Assembly: GCF_014645815.1 (NCBI RefSeq)
Contig: NZ_BMML01000019.1
Location: 1-64,000, forward strand
From: Streptomyces fuscichromogenes
GTDB lineage: Bacteria; Actinomycetota; Actinomycetes; Streptomycetales; Streptomycetaceae
Direction: 5' to 3'
Length of the DNA: 64,000 bases
Below the pieces are notes generated by a model. That model did not search any database. It had not been told where the DNA came from and saw only the letters and a program-made list of their open reading frames with translations. The first letter of the stretch is position 1. The number at the start of each line of letters is the position of its first letter. Shown one piece after another: positions 26,853 through 37,346 of this stretch. The position numbers were made by a program, and so were the translations under genes.

Positions 26853-27377
26853 ATGCCCCCGGTCGACCGGACTTCCGCCGACCCGGGACGAACGACATCC
26901 GGTCGGCCCCTGCCCGCCAGGGACCGGGCTGCCCTCGCCGCCCCCTTCCTGGCCGCCCTCGCCCGCGTCCACGGCACGGCCGGCCTGGTCCGGTCCGTCC
27001 GGTCCGTCCGGTCCGTCCGGTCCGCCGACACCGTCGTCGACCACGTGCGCGGCGAACTGGCCGCGCTGCTCGGCCTGTCCGGCTGCCGCTTCGCGGACGG
27101 CATGCTGCTGGGACAGTCGGCGCGGCTGGGCACGGACGGGGGGATCACCGTCGGAGGCCGGGCCCGGGACCTGGGCCGCGGCGGCCGGCCCGAGGGCGAG
27201 ATCGAGTTGCGCAGCTACGGCAACGGGCACCACCTCAGCCGGTTCAGGCTCACCCCGGGACCCGGACCGGTGCCCCGCTGGACACGGCGGGACCGGCGGG
27301 CGCGGGCTGACCCGCGGGAGGCGGGCCGAGGCGGGTCGAGGCGGGCCGTCTTTGACATGCTCTTGACGGACATTTGA
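26853..27377 (+). CDS. Hypothetical protein, fragment-like
   Basis: This 174-residue frame resembles, in its part from about residue 60 to 125 (VVDHVRGELAALLGLSGCRF, then ELRSYGNGHHLSRFRLTPG), a C-terminal domain I associate with streptomycete DUF4118 (KdpD-type membrane sensor) proteins. The membrane part is missing, so this may be a remnant or a stand-alone domain. An R-S-V repeat at residues 47-57 is encoded by a 9-bp tandem repeat. The start is uncertain. The stop overlaps the putative start of the next gene. Confidence 0.45.
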   Translation: MPPVDRTSADPGRTTSGRPLPARDRAALAAPFLAALARVHGTAGLVRSVRSVRSVRSADTVVDHVRGELAALLGLSGCRFADGMLLGQSARLGTDGGITVGGRARDLGRGGRPEGEIELRSYGNGHHLSRFRLTPGPGPVPRWTRRDRRARADPREAGRGGSRRAVFDMLLTDI

Positions 27378-29293
27378 ACGGAGTGCGGGGGCCGGCCGGA
27401 ACTGCCGCCGCGACTCGTGCCGTTCTGGCTGATGTGACGTCAACCCTCCCCGTACCAGCGGCATCCGCAGAGAGAACCGGCCACATGGTGATCTGCGGCG
27501 ACGACGGCCTCGCGCACCGGCTGGCCGTCGAACTGGACGCCGTGTGCGGCGAGGTCGTCACCGTGGTCCTGCCGTCCGCCGACGACGAGCACGGCGCCCG
27601 GCTCGCCGCCCTGCACCGCGACCCGGCGTCCGCCGTCCACCTGCAGATCTCGGCCCGCCCGGACGAGGCCACCCTGCGCGCGGCCGGCGTGGCACGGGCC
27701 GCCGCGCTCGCCCTGACCTACCGCGACGACCAGGCCAACGTCACCGCGGCCCTGCTCGCCCGCGCGGTGAACCCCTCCGTACGGCTGGTCGTGCGAATGT
27801 TCGACCGGGAGCGCGGCAGCCATCTGGAACGGCTCCTCGACCGGGCGGCGGGCCTGTGCGACGCCCCCGCGCCGGACACCTCCACCACCGTGCTCTCCGA
27901 CGCCGACACCGCCGTACCGGAGCTGGTCGCGGCGGCCGCCGTGGGCCACGGCCACACCCTGGAGGTCGAGGGCAAGGTCTTCCGCGGGGTCGTACGGCCC
28001 GCGGGCACCCCCACCCACGTCACCGACCTCGCCACCCTGGCCGTGCTCTCCGGCGCCCACGAGGACGACCCGGCCAGCCAGGACAGCGCCGAGACGGCAG
28101 GAGAGGACGGCACCCAGCTGCTGCCGGACGACCGGACGGCGTACCACCGGCAGTCCACGCACGGGCGGCTGATGCTGGAGGAGGTGATCCACCTCGACAC
28201 GGCCGAACCGGCCCGCCGTGCCTGGCGGTTCCGGCCGCTGCGCTGGGCCCGGGCCCGGTTCGCCCATCTGCCGTGGCGGGTCCTCCTCTCCCGGCAACTG
28301 GCCGCCGTCTACGGCTCGTTGGCGGCCGTGGTGGTCGCCCTGTCCACCGCCACCGCGCTCTTCGCGGACGAGCGTCCCTGGTGGAAGAACGTCTATCTGC
28401 CGCTGCTGGACATCTTCACGATGGGGGATCCGGCGACCGAGGAGTCGCCCGCCCGCCGCATACTCCAACTCCTCGCCGGCTTCGTCGGGCTCGCCGTGCT
28501 GCCGCTCGTGGTCGCCGCGACCATGAACGCCACCGAGGCGTTCCGTACCGCCTCCGTGAACCATCCGCCCGACGACGACGTCAGCGGCCACATCGTCCTG
28601 GTCGGCCTCGGGATGGTCGGCACCCGGGTGCTGGACCGGCTGCGCACCACCGGCCACCGGGTCGTGGCCATCGAACGGGACCCGCGTGCCAGGGGCGTCC
28701 CGCTCGCCCGGGAACTCGGCGTCCCGCTGGTCCTGGAGGACGCGGCCGCTCCTGGTGTCCTCGAACTCGCCCGGGTCCGGCAGTGCGGCTCCCTGCTCGT
28801 CCTCACCCGCGACGACGGCCGGAACCTCGACATCGTGATGGCCGTCCGGGAGGCCAACCCCGGGGTACGGGTGGTCACCCGGCTGTACGACGACGCCTTC
28901 GCCGCGACCGTCCAGCGCACCCTGCGCGCGTCCTACCCCGACGCGCTCACCCGGAGCCGGAGCGTCTCGGCGCTGGCCGCGCCGTCGTTCGCGGCGGCCA
29001 TGATGGGGCGCCATGTGCTGGGGGTCATGCCGGTGGAGCGGGGGTCGCTGCTGTTCACCTGCGTGGACGTGGCCGGACACCCCGAGCTGGAGGGGCGCTC
29101 GGTGCACCAGGCGTTCCGGCGGCGGGAGTGGCGGGTGCTGGCGGTGGGGCCGGTCGGCGGCGCCGCCCCGGGACGGCCGGCCTTCGACTGGCGGCCGGCG
29201 CAGGGGCGGGTGCTGGCGGCGGGGGACCGGGTCGTGATGGCCACCACCCGGCGGGGGCTCGAAGTGCTGATGACGGGGGTGCGGGGAGGGTGA
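27374..29293 (+). CDS. RCK-TM-RCK ion-channel-like protein (TrkA-N domains)
   Basis: This roughly 639-residue protein begins with an NAD-binding TrkA-N/RCK domain (MVICGDDGLAHRLA). Two transmembrane helices follow around residues 313-335 and 363-383, then a second RCK domain (IVLVGLGMVGTRVLDRLRTTGHRVVAIE in part). RCK domains gate potassium channels. Between the helices, where a TVGYGD selectivity filter would be, the sequence reads FTMGDP (F348-P353), so ion selectivity is unclear. TTG 27374 is the longest start, overlapping the previous stop; GTG 27383 is another choice, while ATG 27485 would cut into the first beta strand. It lies directly upstream of the kdp operon. Confidence 0.8.
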   Translation: MNGVRGPAGTAAATRAVLADVTSTLPVPAASAERTGHMVICGDDGLAHRLAVELDAVCGEVVTVVLPSADDEHGARLAALHRDPASAVHLQISARPDEATLRAAGVARAAALALTYRDDQANVTAALLARAVNPSVRLVVRMFDRERGSHLERLLDRAAGLCDAPAPDTSTTVLSDADTAVPELVAAAAVGHGHTLEVEGKVFRGVVRPAGTPTHVTDLATLAVLSGAHEDDPASQDSAETAGEDGTQLLPDDRTAYHRQSTHGRLMLEEVIHLDTAEPARRAWRFRPLRWARARFAHLPWRVLLSRQLAAVYGSLAAVVVALSTATALFADERPWWKNVYLPLLDIFTMGDPATEESPARRILQLLAGFVGLAVLPLVVAATMNATEAFRTASVNHPPDDDVSGHIVLVGLGMVGTRVLDRLRTTGHRVVAIERDPRARGVPLARELGVPLVLEDAAAPGVLELARVRQCGSLLVLTRDDGRNLDIVMAVREANPGVRVVTRLYDDAFAATVQRTLRASYPDALTRSRSVSALAAPSFAAAMMGRHVLGVMPVERGSLLFTCVDVAGHPELEGRSVHQAFRRREWRVLAVGPVGGAAPGRPAFDWRPAQGRVLAAGDRVVMATTRRGLEVLMTGVRGG

Positions 29294-29369
29294 GGCCGGG
29301 CGGGGGGCGTCAGGAGCCGCACCGCTCTTCGGCGGGGCACCGACGGTTGTGGGGCCGTGCGGGCCGGTG

Positions 29370-29405
29370 GGGGCTTCTCGCGCGGTTCCCCGCGCCCCTT
29401 GCGGG
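29370..29405. repeat. Interspersed streptomycete repeat, copy B
   Basis: GGGGGCTTCTCGCGCGGTTC followed by CCCGCGCCCCTTGCGGG is the inverted form of the repeat seen at 10595. It lies in the spacer after the channel-like gene and can fold into a stem. Confidence 0.65.
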
Positions 29406-29451
29406 AGCCTGATGCCGGGGGACCTGCGGGATCGTCCCGTCGTATGAGTCC

Positions 29452-29534
29452 CGTCAATGCCGTGTTCCTGGCCGTAAGGGAGCCGTCAACGGCGGTCGTG
29501 TCCGGCCGTCGAGGCGGTTTGCTCTCATCGTCAA
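29452..29534 (+). promoter_or_regulatory. Three CGTCAA motifs upstream of kdp
   Basis: CGTCAA occurs at 29452, 29484 and 29529, on the same strand and 32 and 45 nt apart, within 120 nt of the kdp operon start. These could be sites for KdpE or another regulator. No consensus for streptomycete KdpE is known to me. Confidence 0.3.
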
Positions 29535-29567
29535 CGTCTGTTCCCGAACCTCATCCAGGAGTTCACG

Positions 29568-29651
29568 ATGGCCGATCTGGCCTTCGTCGTCACCGTGCTC
29601 GCGGGTTTCGCGCTGCTGGCCCTCGTCGCCAAGGGGGTGACGAAGCTGTGA
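29568..29651 (+). CDS. 27-residue membrane peptide upstream of kdpF
   Basis: This ATG-started frame is preceded by AGGAG 7 nt upstream and encodes MADLAFVVTVLAGFALLALV followed by a Lys-containing tail. It is a single hydrophobic helix with a charged end. Its stop overlaps the kdpF start as GTGA, so it is translationally coupled to the Kdp operon. It is too short for most gene finders. A role as an extra small subunit or regulator of Kdp is only suggested by position. Confidence 0.75.
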   Translation: MADLAFVVTVLAGFALLALVAKGVTKL

Positions 29652-29737
29652 CCGCCGAGAACATCGTCGGCCTGGTCGTGGCCGTCGCCCTGCTGGGCTA
29701 TCTCGTCCTCGCCCTGATCTTCCCGGAGAGGTTCTGA
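29648..29737 (+). CDS. kdpF: Kdp potassium ATPase small subunit KdpF
   Basis: This 29-residue single-helix peptide (VTAENIVGLVVAVALLGYL, then a PERF C-terminus) matches KdpF in length, hydrophobicity and the terminal P-E-R-F. It stabilises the KdpFABC complex in the membrane. GTG 29648 overlaps the preceding stop and the gene lies 7 nt before kdpA. Confidence 0.9.
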   Translation: MTAENIVGLVVAVALLGYLVLALIFPERF

Positions 29738-29744
29738 GAACGAC

Positions 29745-31405
29745 ATGGGTCCCGTTACCGCCGCCGTGCTCCAACTCGCCGCCCTCATAGGCGCGCTGGC
29801 GCTCTGCTACATCCCCTTCGGCACCTACATGGCCAGGGTCTACACCTCCGACCGGCACTGGCGGATCGAGAAGTGGATCTACAAGGGCATCGGCGCCGAC
29901 CCCGACACCGAGATGCGCTGGCCCGCCTACCTGCGCGGGGTCCTCGCCTTCTCCCTGATCGGCGTCCTCTTCCTCTACCTGCTGCAGCGGCTGCAGGGCG
30001 TCCTGCCCGGCTCTCTGGGCTTCGACTCGGTCGACCCTGCACAGTCGTTCAACACGGCCGTCTCCTTCGTGACCAACACGAACTGGCAGTCGTACTACGG
30101 CGAGCAGACCATGGGGCATGTGGTGCAGACCGCCGGTCTGGCCGTGCAGAACTTCGTGTCGGCGGCTGTCGGTATCGCCGTCGCGGTGGCGCTGGTGCGC
30201 GGGTTCGCGCGCTCCCGCACCGGTGAGATCGGCAACTTCTGGGCCGACCTGGTGCGCGGCACCGTCCGCATCCTGGTGCCGTTCGCCACGGTCGCCGCGG
30301 TGGTCCTGGTCGCCTGCGGCGCGATCCAGAACTTCTCCGGCATCCACGAGGTCGGGCAGTTCATGGGCGGGTCGCAGCAGTGGAACGGCGGGGCCGTGGC
30401 CTCGCAGGAGGCCATCAAGGAACTGGGTACGAACGGCGGCGGCTACTTCAACGCCAACTCCGCCCATCCGTTCGAGAACCCGACGCCCTTCACCAACCTC
30501 TTCGAGATCTTCCTGATCCTGCTCATCCCGTTCGCGCTGACCCGCACCTTCGGTGTGATGGTCGGCTCGGTGAAGCAGGGGTACGCGATCCTCGCCACGA
30601 TGTTCACCATCTGGCTGAGCTTCGTGGCCCTGATGATGTGGACCGAGTTCGCCCACCACGGCGCGGCGCTCCAGGCCGCGGGCGGTGCCTACGAGGGCAA
30701 GGAGGTCCGCTTCGGGATCGGCGGCTCGTCGATCTTCGCGGTGTCGACCACGCTCACCTCGACCGGCGCGGTGGACTCCTTCCACTCCTCCTTCACCGGT
30801 CTCGGCGGCGGCATCACCATGCTCAGCATGATGCTGGGCGAGATCGCGCCCGGCGGCACCGGCTCCGGCCTCTACGGCATCCTCGTCATGGCGGTCATCG
30901 CGGTGTTCATCGCCGGTCTCATGGTCGGCCGTACACCCGAGTACCTGGGCAAGAAGATCGGCGCCCGCGAGATCAAGCTGTCGGCGATCTACATCCTGAT
31001 CACCCCGGCGCTGGCCCTCGTCTTCACGGCCGCCTCCATGGCCCTGCCGACCCCGCCGCACTCCATGCTCAACCCGGGCGCGCACGGCTTCTCCGAGGTG
31101 CTGTACGCCTTCACCTCGGCGGCCAACAACAACGGCTCGGCGTTCGCCGGCCTGAACGCGAACACCGACTGGTACAACACCATGACCGGGCTCGCGATGC
31201 TGTTCGGCCGCTTCCTGCCGATGGTGTTCGTGCTGGCGCTGGCCGGCTCGCTCGCCGAGCAGAAGCCCGTCCCGGCCACGGCCGGCACCCTGCGCACCGA
31301 GAAGCCGCTGTTCACCGGCCTGCTCGTCGGCGCGATCCTGATCATCACCGGTCTGACCTACTTCCCGGCCCTGGCGCTGGGGCCGCTCGCCGAGGGGCTG
31401 GCGTC

Positions 31406-31409
<4 letters not shown>
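29745..31409 (+). CDS. kdpA: Potassium-transporting ATPase subunit KdpA
   Basis: This 554-residue polytopic membrane protein is the potassium-binding, channel-like subunit of the KdpFABC pump. It shows the four pseudo-repeats of the superfamily of K+ transporters, with filter-like segments such as VSFVTNTNWQSYYGE, KELGTNGGGYFNANSAHPFEN, and SAANNNGSAFAGL. ATG 29745 is close behind the kdpF stop, and the gene ends in an ATGA overlap with kdpB. Confidence 0.97.
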
Positions 31410-33529
<2,120 letters not shown>

Positions 33530-33553
33530 TTTTTTGAAAGCGTGTTGATCGCC

Positions 33554-34186
33554 ATGAACAACTCCGTTACGAACACTGCCCGGTTGCTGGGTGCGGGTCT
33601 GCGGGCGCTGCTCGTGCTGACCCTGGTGACGGGCGTCATCTACCCGCTCGTGGTCACCGGCATCGCCCAGGCCGCGTTCCACGACAAGGCGAACGGCTCC
33701 GAGACCAAGTCGCAGGGCAAGGTCGTCGGTTCGTCCCTGATCGGACAACAGGGCTACAGCCTGGACTACTTCCAGGGCCGTCCGGCGAACGGGCTCGGCA
33801 GCAACAGCGTCAACACCCGGTACAAGCTGATCCTTTCGGGCGCGACCAACCTCGCCGCCGACAACAAGGTGCTGATCCGGCAGGTGCAGGCCGCCAGGGC
33901 CGCGGTCGTCAAGGACAACTCGGTGCCCGGCTACCCGGTCACACCGTCCCAGGTGCCCGCCGACGCCGTCACCTCCTCCGGCTCCGGACTGGACCCGGAC
34001 ATCTCCCCGGCGTACGCGCAGCTCCAGGTGCGCCGGGTGGCCGAACGCAACCACCTGCCGGTCACCTCGGTCGAGAGGCTGGTGAAGGACCACACCACGG
34101 GCCGCACCCTCGGCTTCGTCGGGGAGCCCCGGGTGAACGTCCTCGAACTCAACATCGCACTGAAGGATCTGACCAGGGGCAGCTGA
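33554..34186 (+). CDS. kdpC: Potassium-transporting ATPase subunit KdpC
   Basis: This 210-residue protein has one N-terminal transmembrane helix (LRALLVLTLVTGVIYPLVVTG) and a soluble domain with the KdpC hallmarks GSSLIGQ, FQGRP, SGSGLDPDISPAYAQLQ and R-V-x-x-L near the end. It is required for assembly and function of the Kdp pump. ATG 33554 gives the usual N-terminus; GTG 33542 is in frame but crowds the purine-rich site. Confidence 0.95.
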   Translation: MNNSVTNTARLLGAGLRALLVLTLVTGVIYPLVVTGIAQAAFHDKANGSETKSQGKVVGSSLIGQQGYSLDYFQGRPANGLGSNSVNTRYKLILSGATNLAADNKVLIRQVQAARAAVVKDNSVPGYPVTPSQVPADAVTSSGSGLDPDISPAYAQLQVRRVAERNHLPVTSVERLVKDHTTGRTLGFVGEPRVNVLELNIALKDLTRGS

Positions 34187-34869
34187 TGACCCGCGTGCTG
34201 GTCGTGGAAGACGACCCCCAGCTGGTACGGGCACTCGTGATCAACATGCAGGCACGCCGGTACGGAGTGGACGCGGCGCCCGACGGCGCCACGGCCCTCC
34301 GGCTGGCGGCCGCGCGTCAGCCCGACGTGGTGATGCTCGACCTCGGACTGCCCGACATGGACGGGGTCGACGTCATCAGGGCGCTGCGCGGCCGGACCCG
34401 CGTACCGATCCTGGTGCTGTCGGCACGGCAGGCCTCCGAGGAGAAGGCGGCCGCGCTGGACGCGGGCGCCGACGACTACATCACCAAGCCGTTCAGCATG
34501 GACGAACTCCTCGCCCGGCTGCGGGCCGCGGTCCGCCGCACCGAGGACGTGCCGCTCGTCCCCGGGACCACCCTGGTGGAGACCGACGGCTTCACCATCG
34601 ACCTGCTCGCCAGGAAGGCCGTACGCGCGGGCCGCGACGTGCGCCTCACCCCCACCGAGTGGCACCTGCTGGAGATCCTGGTCACCAACCCCGGCCGGCT
34701 CGTCACGCAGCAGCACCTGCTGCGTGAGGTGTGGGGGGTGTCGCAGCGCGACAGGACCAACTACCTGCGGGTCCACATGGCCCAGCTCCGCCGCAAGCTG
34801 GAGGCGGACCCCTCGCACCCCCGGTATCTGATCACCGAGCCCGGCACGGGCTACCGCTTCGAAGGATGA
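34186..34869 (+). CDS. kdpE: Kdp response regulator KdpE
   Basis: This 227-residue OmpR-type regulator has a receiver domain with acidic D9/D10, phospho-acceptor D52 (VVMLDLGLPD) and the conserved lysine in YITKPF, followed by a winged-helix DNA-binding domain (RLTPTEWHLLEILVTNPGRLV, with TNYLRVHMAQLRRKLE). It should activate kdpFABC under K+ limitation. The ATG overlaps the kdpC stop. Its partner kinase gene immediately downstream is a remnant, so phosphorylation must come from elsewhere, or the regulator works unphosphorylated. Confidence 0.93.
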   Translation: MTRVLVVEDDPQLVRALVINMQARRYGVDAAPDGATALRLAAARQPDVVMLDLGLPDMDGVDVIRALRGRTRVPILVLSARQASEEKAAALDAGADDYITKPFSMDELLARLRAAVRRTEDVPLVPGTTLVETDGFTIDLLARKAVRAGRDVRLTPTEWHLLEILVTNPGRLVTQQHLLREVWGVSQRDRTNYLRVHMAQLRRKLEADPSHPRYLITEPGTGYRFEG

Positions 34870-35085
34870 CATGGCACGCGGCAATGCTGCACGGCCTGGA
34901 GGAACTCCCGCGCCGCGAACTGGAGTACCGGGGCGCGGTGTTCACGGAGATGGACGTCGACGCCGTGCTCGCGCGCCGCCCCCCGGGTCGCCCTCGTCGA
35001 CGAACTCCCGCACACCGACATCCCCGGCTCCCGCAACGCCAAGCGCCGGCAGGACGTCGAGGAACTGCCGGCGCACCCACCAGGC
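34866..35085 (+). pseudogene. kdpD: Remnant of the sensor kinase gene kdpD
   Basis: An ATG overlapping the kdpE stop opens a frame reading MTWHAAMLHGLEELPRRELE and then YRGAVFTEMDVDAVLARRP, clearly part of the KdpD N-terminal domain. The Walker A region that should come first is missing. At a run of six C (34979-34984) the frame shifts by one; in the new frame VALVDELPHTDIPGSRNAKR and QDVEEL continue the KdpD match. After about 35076 the similarity stops, so the UspA-like, membrane and kinase domains are all lost. At least two deletions and one frameshift are therefore present. Confidence 0.88.
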
Positions 35086-35428
35086 GTCGTCACCGGACAT
35101 GTCTCCACCGTTCTTCCGCAGCCGGCCGGACGGGTACCCCGATCCGGTTGTTGCATCACACTGCGCCGAACGGGTGATCGCCAGTGCCCGGGGAGCTTCC
35201 TGGCACGCCTCTGACAGCCGCTGTGACCACCGCCACCAGCGCCGAAGGGCAGGTGGCCGGTGTCCCGTCAGCATCCCTGCCCCCAGGAGGCGGCGGCCTT
35301 CGGACATGACCGCCCCCGGACATGACCGCCCCCGGGCCCGGCCAGGTCGGCGGCTCGTGGGCTGCGCCTGACCGGGCGGCCGCTGACACTGGTGGCGACC
35401 CGTCCCTTCCGGCCCCGATGAGGTCCCG
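35086..35428. other. Non-coding spacer after the kdpD remnant
   Basis: No gene or further KdpD similarity is visible. There are two adjacent copies of GACATGACCGCCCCCG near 35305-35337. The last part must hold the promoter of the downstream permease gene, but I could not identify clear -35 and -10 boxes. Confidence 0.5.
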
Positions 35429-37246
35429 ATGGTGTATGGCCTGGCACGCCGTGAACTGAGACCGAGGGTTCCGCTGCGTCCGGGCGAGGGCGACAAACAC
35501 CGTCTGACCAGTCTGGAAGGCCTGGCCGCGCTCTCTCTGGACGCGCTCAGCTCGGTGGCGTACGGCCCCGAGGCGATCGTGCTGGCCCTGGTGGTCGCCG
35601 GCACCGGCGCGCTCACCGCCACCCTGCCCATCACCCTCGCGATCACCTTCCTGCTCGCGGCGCTCGTCGTCTCGTACGGCCAGGTCATCGCCGTACACCC
35701 GGACGGCGGTGGCGCCTACGCCGTCGCCAAGGCCGATCTCGGCGCCACCGCGAGCCTGCTGGCCGCCGCCAGCCTGGTCGTCGACTACGTGCTCACCGTC
35801 GCCGTGAGTCTCGCCGCGGGCGCCGACGCGCTCGCCTCCGCCTTCCCGGCCCTCGCCGGCGACAAGCTGCTCGTCTGTCTGGTCGGTCTGGCCCTGCTGG
35901 CGGCCGTGAACCTGCGGGGCGTCACCGAGAGCGCCCGGGTGCTGATGCTGCCGACCGTCCTCTTCGTCGTCGCGATCCTCGGGGTGATCCTGCTCGGCCT
36001 GCTGCGCGCGCACCCGCTCGCCGTCGTCGGCACCGCCCGTCCCGTGCACGCGACCGAGGCGCTGACCGCGCTGGTGGTCCTCAAGGCGTTCTCGTCCGGC
36101 TGCTCGGCCCTGACCGGTGTCGAGGCCATCGCCAACGCCGTGCCGACCTTCCGGGAGCCGAGGGTCAGACGCGCCCAGCGCACCGAACTGATGCTGGGGG
36201 CGCTGCTGGGCACCATGCTGATCGGGCTGGCCGTCCTGATCCACCGCGACCGGGTGGCCCCGCGCGGCGGGGTGACCGTCCTCGCCCAGCTCACCGCGGG
36301 CGCCTACGGCACCGGCTGGCCCTACTACGCCACCAACCTCGTCGTCACCCTCGTCCTCGGGCTGGCCGCCAACACCAGCTTCGGCGGCCTGCCGGTGCTG
36401 ATGAGCCTGCTCGCCCGCGACCACCGGCTGCCCCACCTCTTCGGCCTGCGCGCCGAACGCCCGGTCTACCGCTACGGCGTGGTCGCCCTCGCCCTGCTGG
36501 CCGCGCTCCTCCTGCTGGCCACCGACGCCGACACCCACCGGCTGCTGCCGCTCTTCGCCATCGGCGTCTTCATCGGCTTCACCCTCAGCCAGCTCGGCCT
36601 GGTCCGGCACTGGGCGGCCCGGCGCCCGCCCGGCTGGAGACGCCGTGCGCTGATCAACGGCACCGGTGCCGTGCTCACCACCCTGGCCGGCGTCATCCTG
36701 CTGTTCAGCAAGTTCCTGTCGGGCGCCTGGGTGGTCGTGCTCGCCGTACCCCTGCTGATGCTGCTGTTCGCCCGGATCCAGCGCTACTACACCGAGGTGG
36801 GCGAGGAACTGGGCCTCGGCCGGATCCCGGAACCGCCGCCCCGGCGCACCGCCAGCCTGGTGATCGTGCCGATCGGCGAGGTCAGCGAGCTCGCCCGGCA
36901 CGCCGTCGGCGCCGCCCTCGCCCTCGGCGACGAGGTGGTCGCGGTCGCGGTGCACGCCGACCCGGCCAGGTCCCGGGCCCTGGAGGAGGCCTGGGCGCGC
37001 TGGGACCCGGGCGTGCGCCTCGACATCATCGACAGCCCGCACCGCTCGCTGGTGCAGCCCGTCGTCGCCTACGTGCAACGGGCGGCGGCGGACGGCCGCC
37101 AGGTCGCCGTCCTCATCCCCGAGGTGGAGCCGAGGCACCGGCGCTACGAGATCCTCCAGAACCAGCGCGGCCTGCTCCTCGCCACCGTCCTGCGGGCCCG
37201 CACCGACGTCGTGGTGTGTCTGCTGCCGTACCGGTTGAAGCTGTGA
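35429..37246 (+). CDS. KimA-type potassium/proton symporter (APC superfamily)
   Basis: This 605-residue protein has about 12 transmembrane helices and a cytoplasmic C-terminal UspA-like domain. It matches Bacillus KimA (YdaO), as I remember it, along its whole length: SLDALSSVAYGPEAI near the start, HPDGGGAYAVAK, LVVDYVLTVAVSLAAGADA, LKAFSSGCSALTGVEAIANA, and C-terminal HRSLVQP, ILQNQRGLLLA and LPYRLKL. KimA imports K+ with protons and is controlled by cyclic di-AMP. The neighbouring kdp genes support a potassium role. ATG 35429 follows GAGGT. No cyclic di-AMP riboswitch is visible upstream. Confidence 0.88.
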   Translation: MVYGLARRELRPRVPLRPGEGDKHRLTSLEGLAALSLDALSSVAYGPEAIVLALVVAGTGALTATLPITLAITFLLAALVVSYGQVIAVHPDGGGAYAVAKADLGATASLLAAASLVVDYVLTVAVSLAAGADALASAFPALAGDKLLVCLVGLALLAAVNLRGVTESARVLMLPTVLFVVAILGVILLGLLRAHPLAVVGTARPVHATEALTALVVLKAFSSGCSALTGVEAIANAVPTFREPRVRRAQRTELMLGALLGTMLIGLAVLIHRDRVAPRGGVTVLAQLTAGAYGTGWPYYATNLVVTLVLGLAANTSFGGLPVLMSLLARDHRLPHLFGLRAERPVYRYGVVALALLAALLLLATDADTHRLLPLFAIGVFIGFTLSQLGLVRHWAARRPPGWRRRALINGTGAVLTTLAGVILLFSKFLSGAWVVVLAVPLLMLLFARIQRYYTEVGEELGLGRIPEPPPRRTASLVIVPIGEVSELARHAVGAALALGDEVVAVAVHADPARSRALEEAWARWDPGVRLDIIDSPHRSLVQPVVAYVQRAAADGRQVAVLIPEVEPRHRRYEILQNQRGLLLATVLRARTDVVVCLLPYRLKL

Positions 37247-37254
37247 CCGCCGCC

Positions 37255-37321
37255 TTGTCGGAGCTCGGACGGACTCCTACAGTGCGCCCCGTAATGTTCG
37301 CCGACCGTGCCGAAACTTTCG
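37255..37321 (+). promoter_or_regulatory. Promoter and operator of the GH43 gene
   Basis: TTGTCG at 37255-37260 and TACAGT at 37278-37283 are 17 nt apart. Downstream lies the palindrome CGAAACTTTCG at 37311-37321. This element matches the CGAA-N-TTCG type reported for streptomycete xylan/xylobiose regulators of the LacI family, so repression is relieved by xylo-oligosaccharides. Confidence 0.7.
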
Positions 37322-37346
37322 GTGCGGCCTGGGGAGGGGTACACCT

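Noticed and set aside
26411..27464. Several overlapping open frames on both strands
   Set aside because: They pass through GGAGCC-type tandem repeats and have no protein character. Only the plus-strand frame from 26853 has a recognisable domain-like part.
35086..35428. Cyclic di-AMP (ydaO-type) riboswitch ahead of the KimA-like gene
   Set aside because: I looked for the conserved ydaO-type elements because KimA genes often have one. None could be recognised in this spacer.
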